Below, piece after piece: positions 7,962 through 19,784 of a stretch of DNA of 64,000 nt. The translations under genes and the position numbers were made by a program. How positions within the stretch are numbered: the first letter of the stretch is position 1; the number at the start of each line of letters is the position of its first letter. Source of the DNA: Crambe crambe. Lineage: Eukaryota > Porifera > Demospongiae > Poecilosclerida > Crambeidae. The notes under the pieces were generated by a model that saw only the letters and a list, made by a program, of their open reading frames with translations, had not been told where the DNA came from and did no database searches. The stretch covers positions 6,633,001 to 6,697,000 of the forward strand of contig OZ004584.1 in assembly GCA_963924555.1 (NCBI GenBank), in the 5' to 3' direction.

Positions 7962-10256
7962 TCAATGCTTCCTCCTCTCTTCTCCCAATGGAACCACATT
8001 GGAGTAAATTGTTGCATCAGGTCCAACTATTTCAAGTCTCGGAGTTAAAGGAGGAATCTCAGCATAAACTGGCTATTGAAACATAAAGAGAATGATAAAT
8101 TCAATTATCATAGCTGTGTAGGTATTAGTCTATCATCACCTCTACTTTACCAACATCTTTAGTAATGGCATATGCACTGTTTTCCTGAATGTGTATTTCT
8201 GGGTGATTTTGTCTATCTTGAGCGGTGGCCACCATTTCAGAAGATCTCTATAATGAATCATCAGAAAGTATGACTAACTTTGGCTTAAGATGATGTTATT
8301 TTTGTTAAGAAAGTATGCATGCATCCTTTCATCATGCCAATGGCAGCCATTTTGGTACACAATCCCCATAGAGCATAATACAAATTGTGCACCAAAATGG
8401 CCTCTGTTGGGATGCATAGTAAAAGGATACATTGTAAACACTCAGATCAACTGTAACTAGCTCCATTTGGGGCTAAATGGAAAGAAAGTAAAAATTGCTT
8501 TGAGTTCATCAGTAATTATAGCTAGCTAGTTCTTCTTGTAGCTATGGATACCTCTTCTCTTTGAGGATCCTTAAGCTTGATAACTGTGTACGCACTGTTT
8601 TCATGAGTTCGTATCTCAAGGTTTATTACTTCACCAGATGATTTTTGGCTATGGTTCCTGCCTGTGGGAGTGTTGTAACATAGCATAAGTGAATCATCAT
8701 GAATTAGAAAGTGCTATGTAGCTGTCATATTGATCAACTGTCTAAGCTGTAGTGATATAAATGTAGCTACCATTTTTCATGTGATGTAACCAATAGCAAC
8801 AGGAAAATGTTGATAGCAGTAGAATGAATGCTAATATGGTCACCACTGCATGGAAATATGATATTCATGATAACAATAACAGTGACACGATTCTACCATA
8901 ATATTTACCAATACCCACAGCAATTATCACATTCAAATACTCAAAGGAGGAGGAATCTATAGAATAGTATATGACATACATTAGTATATGACATACATTA
9001 GTCTATGGTAAGTTAATTATGATGACTAGTTATCAGAGCTACAGTTGCTTACTGATTATAGTCGAAATGATCTTTTGTGTTGTCATATTAGTTGGGTTGC
9101 TTTCACTTGGGAAGTACATCACAAGGATAACATTAGATAAACTTCCACCATCAGTTTCCACATAAACAGTATAGTTGTTCACAGATGTATTGAAACATCT
9201 GCTACAGTTATTCTCATCAATGTTCAGAATGAGGTACTGCAACTGATTCAAACCAACTGAGCAGATGCAATGAGTGCTATTGTCATGGTTAATGTGAACA
9301 GTTAATTCTTGGAAGCATACAGATGTCACCTGCAAGAGAATGAGTAGCTAGCATTTTAACTCTTTAGATTAAAAACATACCAAAGATATATTCAGCTCCA
9401 ATTCCGAATTAAATTGTTGTTGTATTTGACCTGCACTAAGGAATATCCCTGAATAAAATTATAACAGTTAGTCACCTACATAATTATGTAGTACCCATTA
9501 GCTTCATTACCATCATAAAATTCTACATTCCTTGGATCACTAGGAGTCCCTCGACCTACTACATTCACTGCTGTGACTATGAACTGATAGTGAAGCATCA
9601 GTCCAGAGTTGTTGGTAGGTATTGTGTAGTGAGGAGTCACAATGGAGCATCGTCCAAGGTGGTGCATTGGAGTCCTCTCTCCCTCAGATACATTGTACAC
9701 TTCCACACAGAATGTCATGTCTGGGTCAGTGTTAGGGATGTCCAGGGAGAAGGGAGGCTGCCAAGTCAGAGTGATCGAGGAACAGTTGATTGAAGTATCC
9801 ACTTCTCTCACTTCATCAAGCAATCCTAAAATATTATTATAAAAATAAACATTGGCAAAATAATTATAACTTTCCTTGTATCTGAAGATTATATATATCA
9901 CCAAGAAGACGTTGACTGGAGTCAAAATAGTTTACTCTTTCACATTGAACTCTGGAGTCATTATACATTTCTGAACAGTTTATATAAATTACTCTATTTT
10001 CTGTCACAACTCCTTCAAAGGTATCTGAGGATGAGTTGTTGATTTTCCATCGAATGACTAACCCACTTACTGGATCTGGGTCTAAACTACAGTTGAGTAC
10101 AATCATTTCATATAGGCCACAAATAACTCGTGATCCTGCGATGATAGTAAAAATAATTATGCTTGATGAATTCAGCTCACAGAAAATACCTTCAATTGCA
10201 CCTAAATTGACTAGAAGAAGTAGCATAAAGGCATATCCACTCATTTTAAGTAGCAA
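7962..10256 (-). CDS. R2: class A Ig-FN3 receptor with tyrosine-motif tail
   Basis: Exons: signal 10190-10256, Ig 9875-10135, FN3 9511-9825, linker 9381-9448, D3 9053-9329, membrane 8909-8956 and 8771-8845, tyrosine exons 8552-8661 and 8140-8247, last exon 7962-8072. They total 1440 nt, 479 residues, in frame. The leader M-L-L-L-L-V-N-L is hydrophobic. The Ig has Cys-Gly, a W-K-I-N core and paired cysteines, and ends L-Q-I-Q-G. D3 is rich in Cys and N-glycosylation sites. The tail has S-A-Y-T-V-I (ITIM consensus), S-A-Y-A-I-T and V-Y-A-E-I. The Ig exon must end CAAG before GAAAGT, a GA donor; the GT four bases on would shift the frame. It is a single-pass surface receptor by structure. Ligand and signalling partner are unknown; SH2-phosphatase binding is inferred from the motif. 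Confidence 0.8.
8320..8428. mobile_element. Small MITE in R2 intron
   Basis: Inverted ends TGCATCC...CCATTTTGGT and the complementary ACCAAAATGG...GGGATGCA enclose a short loop. The same element occupies the equivalent R5 intron at 17184-17280, so it predates their duplication. Confidence 0.7.
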
Positions 10257-11310
10257 TAAAAAGTTAATTATGCATCCACTCTATACAACATTATGGCTCT
10301 AAGCTAAGTACCTAGCTAGCTATAGTCGAGAGTTGAGATTATAATGTTTATTCCTTTTATCATAGCTATGCATGATTACCGAATCCAGCTGTTATTGTTT
10401 TTTTTGGTTTGTTTTTTGTTGTTGTTGTTGTTGTTTATCTTATAATACAGCTATAATAATATTTATAGCTAACAGTCAGAAGAGGTTTCTCATAATAATA
10501 CCTGTATGGTCATTCACTATCTCCTTGAGGCACTGATGGTAATTATACATTTGTACCTGTAAATTGTCCCTTGAGGCTTTCAAAAGCTTCTGTAGAAATT
10601 TCTGAGTTCTACAGGTTGTTAAACAGCTATCCAAATCAACAGAACCATACCAGCTGCTGTAATGCATGCATCAAATTTCATGTAATGAACAAAACGACTC
10701 TGCCTTGGGAATGGTTACTGTTTTGTAATAATACTGCAAAATGAAAGTTATGTCCAGCTATGACATAATGTATGGAAGTATAACTATAGGTCATGAAATT
10801 CTTCTTCTTGGATGATTGGCCAATTCAGTAACTGTATAACTAATTAAGTATATATAGTTAGTACTGTATTATTGCTGGTGGTTCCCTGCCCCCCAGCTTC
10901 AGATCATACATGCACTCTATATAGCTACTGCTCTTGCATCCCATATGTGGTCACATTCCACCAATGAGTAGTCGCATTCCTCATCAAATACCCAAAACAG
11001 TGTACTCATGTGCAGTCACATTTGTAGCTAAATCTCTCAATTATTGTGTATGTAAGAGAATAGTGATAGGTAAAATTTATGACTGAAAAGAAAGGATGAA
11101 GTTAAATGTGGGGATGAAAGCACTAACATTCTCATGAATTATTCTTGCAATCAATATCCTGCAGTACGAAATCATATTTAGAGGGAGGGGAGATTGATTA
11201 TGGTGTCACACAAAATGTAAATTTTTTTAGCTAATCAGGAACCCTTTGAAAGAGGCCCATGATCGAATGCCTCCCACCCCCTTCTTCAGCACCTGTGTTA
11301 AAGATTCTCA
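10257..11310. other. Spacer between R2 and R3
   Basis: About 1 kb with no convincing gene. It has a (TTG)n run near 10418-10436. A 63-codon minus frame at 10476-10667 has no recognisable feature. From about 11090 the sequence resembles the 3' flank of R4 (about 13620-13860), including a poly-purine stretch and the C-C-C-A-C-C-C run before the stop codons. Confidence 0.5.
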
Positions 11311-13417
11311 CTAGTCACCACGTGCTTTTGTTGTTGAGCCCTCAAAATGTTTCCTCCTCTCTTCAACTCTCGGAATTAAAGGAGGAATCTCGGCATAAAC
11401 TGGCTATATGTAGAAATATGAGAGAAAATATTCAAGAAAAGAATTTGCTAATAGCAAGTCATCACCTCTACTTTACTGGCATCTTTAGTGACGGCATATG
11501 CACTGTTTTCTTGAATGTGTATTTCTGGGTTGTTGTGTCTAGAAGACATCTGTTATGATGAGAGGATAATGAATTCATCATTCCTTATGAAGTTGTTATG
11601 ATGTATTTTTTTTATGTGAATGTGATTTTTTTTCTGGAAAAGCATTGTTACATTCACATAACCATTTGGACATAAAAGAAAAAGTATTGATGTTTGTACG
11701 GAATTTCACTCCAAGGCTACAATTTCATAGACTATTGTATAGCTCAGCTTACCTCTTCTCTTTGAAGCTTGATAACTGTATATGCACTGTTTTCATGAGT
11801 TCGTATCTCAAGGTCTATTACTTCACCTGATGACTTTTGGCCATGGTTCCTGCCTGTGAAAGTGTTATAACATAGCACAAGTGAGAAACTGTTCAGTATA
11901 ATTATTATGAATACCACTTTTCATGTGATGTAACCAATAAAATGTTGATAGCAGTAGAAAGAACACTAACATTATGGTCATCACTACATGGAAATATTTA
12001 CAATGGCAACAATATCAGTGACACAATTCTATCATAACATTTACCAGATGCTGCAATTACCACATTCAAATGCTCAGAGTCTACAATAGTGAATGATACA
12101 AGTCAAGTTACAATAGCCAACTATCATACGTAGCAACAGATGCTTACTGATTGTTGAAAAGCTTTTTAGTGAAACTGTTGTCATATTAGTTGGGTTGTTC
12201 TCACTTGGGAAGTACATCACAAGGATAACATTAGATAAACTTCCACCATCAGTTTCCATGTAAACAGTATAGTTGTTTACAGATGCATTGAAACATCTGC
12301 TACAGTTATTCTCACTATTCAGAATAAGGTACTGTAAGCCAATAGCAACTTGTAATTGTACTGAGCAGTTGCAATGAGTGCTATTTTCATGGTTTATAAT
12401 GTGAACAGTTAATTCTTGGAAGCATACAGAAGTCACCTGAAAGAGAATGAATAGCTAGCATTTTAACCCTTTAGTCTTTTAAAAACATACCAAAGATATA
12501 TTCAGTTCCAATTCAGAATTAAATCGTTGCTGTATTTGATCCGCACTAAGGAATATCCCTGAATAAATTAATGATCATAATAACAGTTAGTCACCTACAT
12601 ACATACGTATGTAGTACCCATTAGTTTCATTACCATCATAAAATTCTACATTCCTTGGATCACTAGGAGCCCCTCGACCTACTACATTCACTGCTGTGAC
12701 TATGAACTGATAGTGAAGCATCAGTCCAGAGTTGTTGGTAGGTATTGTGTAGTGAGGAGTCACAATGGAGCATCGTCCAAGGTGGTGAAGTGGAGTCCTC
12801 TCTCCCTCTGATACGTTGTACACCTCCACACAGAATGTCATGTCTGGGTCAGTGTTAGTGATGTCCAGGGAGAAGGGAGGTTGCCAAGTCAAGGTGATGG
12901 AGGAACAGTTAATGGATACATTCACTTCTCTCACTTGATCTAATAGCCCTGTTAATAGTGATAGGTAGCCAAGACAACAATAACAAATAAACAAGAACTA
13001 CAACCACAACAACAACAACTAAGAACAATAGCTATATAATACAGCTGCTTTCCTTGTATTTGAACATAGAAAGCATCACCAGGAACATTAGGTACACTTG
13101 GATCAGTAACATGAACTTCTTCACACTGAACTGTGGAGTTATCTAATTCTTCAGTACAGTTTAGAGAGAATTTGGGTGTCTCGTGTTGCAGCAATTCCTT
13201 CATAAATCTCATTATTGATTGTCCATGTTATGACAGTTCCTGTGAGTGGCATGAAGTCCAAGGTACATTCAAATTCAGCTCGTTGATGTAGGCCACAAAT
13301 TATCACTGATACACCCTGCACTGTTTCATCACTAAAAAGGACCAGAAGATAGATCATTATATATATAGCTCTAGTATATCTCATCCTCCTTGTGATCAGC
13401 ACAGAAGAGCCCAGCAT
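11311..13417 (-). pseudogene. R3: class A receptor with frameshifted Ig exon
   Basis: Exons: leader plus Ig 13053-13417, FN3 12634-12948, linker 12491-12558, D3 12148-12436, membrane 12045-12080 and 11915-11983, tyrosine exons 11753-11853 and 11466-11549, last exon 11311-11403. The Ig exon is open in one frame up to A-A-T-R-D-T-Q and continues in another from F-S-L-N-C-T-E, so a one-base frameshift lies near 13168-13174. All later exons are intact. The second membrane exon lacks 9 bp relative to its sisters, in frame. The last exon has lost about 60 bp, ending V-Y-A-E-I-P-P-L-I-P-R then a new tail. The Ig-to-FN3 junction is CAAG before GAAAGC. One base error would explain the break, so it is either a recent pseudogene or a sequence error. 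Confidence 0.75.
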
Positions 13418-13909
13418 AACTCAATCAATCAAGATTTAACCATACTGTGTTTTAATTAATTTGTGAAATTGGTGGATCACCTGACCAGATCATGCACATG
13501 TATAGCTGAGTCATGTTCCTATAGAAATCTTCTTGCATGAATACTAGCTAAATCTCTTTAGGAAGATAATCATCATGCATAATACATGCTATAAAATGAT
13601 AGCTATGAGAAAGCTATAAAAACAAAGAATGAAAAGAAGAAAATCTGGGAATGAAAGTACCCCCATTCATGAATTTGAAACGTCAATGCAATCTTGCAAT
13701 CAATTTCCTGCAGTATAAAGTCGTATTACGTAGATCATGAAATAATTATATAGTGTTTTCAGGTGCTAAATATTTGGGGAGGAGAGATTGATCACAGTGT
13801 TACACATAATGAGAAAGAGAAAAAGAGGCCCATTAATAGCATGCCTCCCGGCCACCCCCTTCTTCAGCACCTGTGTTAAAGATTCTCATCATGTGCTTTT
13901 GTTGAGTCC
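13418..13909. other. Spacer between R3 and R4
   Basis: No gene was seen. It contains the AAAAGAGGCCCAT...CACCTGTGTTAAAG 3'-flank block also present downstream of R3, so it probably holds the R4 polyadenylation region and the R3 promoter. Neither can be placed exactly. Confidence 0.5.
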
Positions 13910-16015
13910 TCAATGCTTCCTCCTCTCTTCCCTCAATGGAACCACATTTGAGTAAAATGTTGCATCAGGTCCAACTATTTCAACTCTCGGAGTTAAAGGA
14001 GGAATCTCAGCATAAACTGGCTATGTGGAAACATGAACATTCAAAGAAATTCATTTAGCTAATAGTCACCATCACCTCTACTTTATCATCTTTAGTGACA
14101 GCATATGCACTGTTTTCTTGAATATGTATTTCTGGGTCATTTTGTCCATCTCGGGTAGTGGTTATCATTTCAGAAGATGTCTGCATGAAGATAATGAATT
14201 CATCATGAAGTATGAATTAAGATATGGTGGTCACTATTAGCTATAACTTTATTTCCTGAAATAGACCTTTGGATAAAAAATAAAGTAAGAAATTATAGTG
14301 ATTGTCGCTTTGAGGCTCCAATTTCAATGTTCTTCATCAATAGTTATAAACATGCACATGTACCTCTTCTCTTTGAGCATCCTTAAGCTTGATAACTGCA
14401 TACGCACTGTTTTCAAGAGTTTGTATTTCAGGGTTTATTACTTCATCAGATGATTTCTGGCCATGGTTCCTGCCTATATATATGTGATATATAGAATCAT
14501 GAGAATGTTATACGTAGATACATATGAGAGAAACTATAAATTTATGGCAATCACTAACCGTTACCACTTTTCACATGATGTAACCAATAGCAACAGCAAA
14601 ATATTGATAACAGTAGAATGAATACAAGCATGCTCATCACTGCATGGAAAGGTAGCAAATTAATAACAGTGAGCGACAAGATTTCACATAGTAATAATAT
14701 TTACCAACACCCACAGATACTGCAATTATCACATTCAAATGCTCGAAAGAAGAAGAGTCTACACATGATTGGTAAGTTTAACTGTCTTAACATCATAGCA
14801 CAACAGCTGCTTACCAACTGTTGAAAACCTTTTTTGTGTTATCTTATTAGTTGGGTTGTTTTCACTTGGGAAGTACATCACAAGGATAAAATTAGATAAA
14901 ATTCCACCATCAGTTTCCACATAAATAGTATAGTTGTTCACAGATGCATTGAAACATCTGCTACAGTTATCCTCATCAATGTTCAGAATGAGGTACTGCA
15001 ACCGATTCAAGTTAGTGGTTACTTGTGCTGGGCAGCTGCAGTATGTGCTATCATCATTGTAGTCAAAGTGAATAGTAAATTCTTGAAAGCATACAGATGT
15101 TACCTGAAATAATAATGAATACCATTTAAAATTACCATTAATATTATCACGATCACATACCAAAGATATATTCAGCTCCAATTCAGAATTAAACAGTTGT
15201 TGTATTTCTCCCTCAAAAATGAGTATCCCTGAATTAATTCAGCAATCATAATACGTACCGGCTAGCAGCTATTGTAGGTACCCATTAGTTTCATTACCAT
15301 CATAAAATGTTATATTCCTTGGATCACTAGGAGCTCCTCGACCTACTACATTCACTGCTGTGACTATGAACTGATAGTGAAGCATCAGTCCAGAGTTGTT
15401 GGTAGGTATTGTGTAATGAGGAGTCACAATGGAGCATCGTCCAAGGTGGTGAAATGGAGTCCTCTCTCCTTCAGATACATTGTACACCTCCACACAGAAT
15501 GTCATGTCTGGGTCAGTGTTAGTGATGTCCAGGGAGAAGGGAGGCTGCCAAGTCAGGATGATGGAAGAACAGTTAGTGGAGACTCTCAGATCACTAACTC
15601 TCTCTAAGTATCCTGAATAAAGCAGCTAATTCACAATAAAAATATAGCTACGTATATGCTTTCCTTGTATGTGAAGAATAAAGGGATTTCCATATAAACG
15701 AGTTGAGTTTGGCATTACAACACCAAAAGAAACACACTGGACTAATGAATTGTTTCGTCCAGCACTGCAGTATAGATGAAGAACACTTCCTGCAGATCTA
15801 TTTATCACATCTCCATCCACTCCATCTTTAATAGTGGCATTGTTGAGATGCCAATCAGTAAAAGCTTGCATAGGTATAATGGTACATCTGAACTCAGCTG
15901 TTTCATTTAGACCACATACCACCTCTGAGGTAACTTGTCCTGAGATGAATACAAACTGCAGTAGAGAAATAGAGGCAATGATAACTACTCTACTTCTTGA
16001 CATAGCTAGCAGCAA
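13910..16015 (-). CDS. R4: class A Ig-FN3 receptor with tyrosine-motif tail
   Basis: Exons: leader plus Ig 15664-16015, FN3 15298-15612, linker 15161-15228, D3 14815-15103, membrane 14705-14758 and 14565-14639, tyrosine exons 14364-14473 and 14076-14180, last exon 13910-14020. They total 1479 nt, 492 residues, in frame. The leader is V-V-I-I-A-S-I-S-L-L-Q-F-V-F-I and shares an exon with the Ig, unlike R2. The Ig (E-V-V-C-G-L-N-E-T-A-E-F-R-C) is closer to the class B Ig of R7-R9 than to its neighbours, suggesting exon shuffling. The tail has S-A-Y-A-V-I (ITIM consensus), S-A-Y-A-V-T and V-Y-A-E-I. The Ig exon ends CAAG before GAAAGC. Start ATG may be 16015 or 16003. Confidence 0.8.
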
Positions 16016-16852
16016 GTATATTAGCTATCTAGCTAAGTTATAGTTTGGACAACATTATGTGCACTGTTTACATTGTGAAATTAGTCCATGCACCACACTA
16101 TGAATTATATAGTTATGTAATTATAGCAGAGAAGATTTTGGGAAAAGCTAATTGATAATCATACACTGATGATGGCTCTGAGTAGCAGCTAATTGTCTGA
16201 TTTAATAATTATGAGTGTGAGAATTTGATATTGAAATTTAATGACATGATTAGAACTTTAGTGTGACTGATTAACTTTATGATCACAATGTGTTATGATG
16301 GGAATAAAAAACAAGCAATGATTATAGTAATTACAATGTGTATTAGACTACAAGAGGTTATGAAGCTGAATTGGGAGTGACCACCAGTGTTCTTAGGTAC
16401 TGGATATTGTGTGGGTGTGTGTGTGGGGGGGGGGGTGGGGGGGTGGGGGGTGGGAAGGATGATAGTATCAATAAAGTAATATCAATAAGTCAATGAAGAA
16501 ACTCTTGAAATGTAAAAAACCATTAGCTATAGAGGAACTTCTAATAAATGGACGGACTTGGGACCAGGCCTTTTGTTGATCCTTTGTAGAGAGGTTGTCC
16601 TCTTCAGAGGTTAGTTCGTATAACAAGGTTGTTTTTTATTGAGAGGTATGTCCTTTTTTGGAGGTTCCACTGCTCGGTGTATAGCTAATTGGGAGACATT
16701 GTTGTATTCTTAAAAGAGGACACTTCAGGAGATTTCAAAAGTGTTCCTATACTGGCAGCTATGGTGAGAGGCTACATTATAACTTGCCATCAATTTCTTG
16801 TCCCCTTCTTTTACACCAACCTGTGTTAAAGATTCTCACCATAATTGACCCC
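16016..16852. other. Spacer between R4 and R5, duplicate of 7230-7961
   Basis: No gene was seen. It is homologous along its length to the R2 3' flank, including a GT/poly-G tract (16408-16457). Confidence 0.65.
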
Positions 16853-19577
16853 TCAATGCTTCCTCCTCTCTTCTCCCAGTGGAACCACATTGGAGTAAAA
16901 TGTTGCATCAGATGCAACTACTTCAACTCTCGGAGTTAAAGGAGGAATCTCAGCATAAACTGGCTATCGAAATATAGAGAACTTAATTCAATTATCGTAG
17001 CTATGTAGTATTAGTCTATCATCACCTCTACTTTACCAACATCTTTAGTAATGGCATATGCACTGTTTTCCTGAGCGTGTATTTCTGGGTGATTCTGTCT
17101 ATCTTGAGCAGTGGCTACCACTTCAGAAGATCTCTATAATGAAAGATCAATCATCAGAAAGCATGACTACACTTGTATAATTATACATCCATTCACCATG
17201 CCAATGGCAGCCATTTTAGTACACAATCTTCATAGAGCATAATACAAATTGTGCACCAAAATGGCCGCCATTGGGATGCAATACATTGTAAACACTCAGA
17301 TTAACTGTAACTAGCTCCATTTGGAGCTAAAAATTGCTTTGAGTTCATCAGTAATTATAGCTAGCTAGCTCCTTGCATAGATACCTCTTCTCTTTGAACA
17401 TCCTTAAGCTTGATAAATGTGTATGCACTGTTTTCATGAGTTTGTATCTCAAGGTTTATTATTTTACCAGATGACTTTTGGCCATGGTTCCTTCCTGTAG
17501 GATTGTTATATATAACATAGTATATTAAGTGAATCATCATGAATTTAACTGTCATATTGATCAATTGTCTAAGCTGCAGTGCAAGTTATAAATTATAAAT
17601 ACCTTTTTTCTCATGATGTAACCAATAGCAACAGCAAAATGTTGATAGCAGTAGAATGAATGCTAATATGGACACCACTAAATGGAGTATATGATAATGG
17701 TAACAATATCAGTGACATGATTCTACATTTACCAATACCAACAGCAATTATTACATTCAAATGTTCAAAGGAGTCTACAATAGAATAGTATATGACATAC
17801 ATGAGTCCATGGTAATTATAGCTACAGCTGCTTACTAATTATTGTTGAACTGTTTCTTTGTGTTGTCATATTAGTTGGGTTGCTTTCACTCGGGACGTAC
17901 ATCACAAGGATAACATTGGATAAACTTCCATCATCAGTTTCCACATAAACAGTATAGTTGTTTACAGATGCATTGAAACATCTGCTACAGTTATTCTCAT
18001 TGTTCAGAATGAGGTACTGTAACTGATTTAAACCAACTGAGCAGTTGCAATGAATGCTATTGTCATGGTTAATGTGAACAGTTAATTCTTGGAAGCAGAC
18101 AGACGTCACCTGCAAGAGACTGAATAGCTAGCATTTTTACCCTTTTGATAAGTTTTTACCAAAGATATATTCAGCTCCAATTCTGAATTAAATCGTTGTT
18201 GTATTTGACCCGCACTAAGGAATATCCCTGAATAAAGATAATGATCACTATGTATAGTCACCTACATACATTTATATACGTATGTAGTACCCATTAGTTT
18301 CATTACCATCATAAAATGTTACATTCCTTGGATCACTAGGAGCCCCTCGACCTACTACATTCACTGCTGTGACTATGAACTGATAGTGAAGCATCAGTCC
18401 AGAGTTGTTGGTAGGTATTGTGTAGTGAGGAGTCACAATGGAGCATTGTCCAAGGTGGTGAAGTGGAGTCCTCTCTCCCTCAGATACATTGTACACCTCC
18501 ACACAGAAGGTCATGTCTGGGTCAGTGTTAGGGATGTCCAGGGAGAAGGGAGGCTGCCAAGTCAGGGTGATGGAGGAACAGTTAATAGAAACATTCACTT
18601 CTCTCACTTTAGCAAGTAGTCCTGGAGGAATAAATCCACTATTAACAGTTTAATAATTATATGATAGCTAAATGAGTTAGCTTTCCTTGAATGTGGAGTG
18701 TAATTAAGTCACCATAAATGATACCAGAGCTTAAATTTCCTATATCACGTGCCATACACTGAACTGTAACATTTTCATTCTCTTCTGTACAGTTTATCTG
18801 AAATTCTTTAAATGATGTTTGCTGTCCAGTTCTTATTAGTGAGGTATTCATAATATTGGTGACAGTCCATAGAATAGAAGGTTGAATTAGAGATGCCGTA
18901 TTCAAGTTGCAATGAAATGCAGCTATTTGATATAAATCACACACCACTTCTACATAAGCATAGCATATTTCATCCAAAGCGCTACTGTATCATCGCCAAT
19001 ACCTTTTCCTTCCACTAACTTAATAAATACTAGCATACGTAAGAGCAAAGAAGTATCTTCCTGCCATAACTAACTATCGAAGCTCAAAGATAGATGTAGT
19101 TTAGAAAATAAAATGTGAATGATGTAACCAAAAATTAATTATTATTATACACCTTGTATTTGGATGTTGTATACATCTCCAAGAACATCTGGGTCACTTC
19201 GATTGAAGATATTTCGTTTCCTGCACAGAATTGTAGAGCCTTCAAATGTCTGAGTACAGTTCAGAATAAGCATTTGATTTCCAATTGTTGTATCAACTCC
19301 TTCAATTTGAGATGCTGAGACATCGTTGATCGTCCATTCTATTGCATGTAGACCCAGTGGGATGAAGTCCAAGGTACAGTTTAATACAACTTGTTGATGC
19401 AGACCACAAATTACCAATGATGCTATCACCATAATAAGACCAGTAATTTTAGCTAATAGCTAGCAGCTAATTTCATATAGGTAGCTAGCTACTTGAACTA
19501 TAAGCCATACCTTTACTGATGTCCACCACATTAATCAACATTAAAATGATTGCCGATGTGGTAGGACAGTCATCCAT
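16853..19577 (-). CDS. R5: class A receptor with two Ig domains
   Basis: Exons: signal 19511-19577, Ig1 19153-19422, Ig2 18686-18949, FN3 18307-18621, linker 18160-18227, D3 17836-18109, membrane 17733-17774 and 17603-17677, tyrosine exons 17385-17494 and 17026-17133, last exon 16853-16963. They total 1704 nt, 567 residues, in frame. The two Ig exons differ strongly in sequence. Ig1 ends I-Q-I-Q-G with a canonical CAAG|GTGTAT donor, while Ig2 ends at the homologous point with CAAG|GAAAGC. The tail has S-A-Y-T-F-I (ITIM consensus), S-A-Y-A-I-T and V-Y-A-E-I. The signal exon (I-I-L-M-L-I-N-V-V) is the least certain part. The 3' half and flank are nearest to R2. Confidence 0.75.
17184..17280. 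mobile_element. Small MITE in R5 intron
   Basis: Same inverted-repeat element as 8320-8428, in the equivalent intron. The arms are CCAATGGCAGCCATTTT and AAAATGGCCGCCATTGG. Confidence 0.7.
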
Positions 19578-19784
19578 TAATAATAATATCATTAGCTAGT
19601 AGTTAATGATAGCTAGTATACATCATGAAACTGTTTAGCTGGTAGCTAGTAATGTATTTATCATAGCAAAACTATAGTGTGCTATATTTGGAGTTGCCAC
19701 AACTGTTTGTATAAAATACATGACTTGTCATCAAAACAAAATTTAATTTTAATAATAGACACAACTGACAAATGTCCTAGCTAG

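Noticed and set aside
9875-9875. GT or GC donor four bases after CAAG (GGAAA|GY)
   Set aside because: It would add four bases and put the FN3 exon out of frame in every copy; the following bases are also not conserved.
10476-10667. Minus-strand 63-codon frame between R2 and R3
   Set aside because: No recognisable motif, and a lone short frame is expected by chance.
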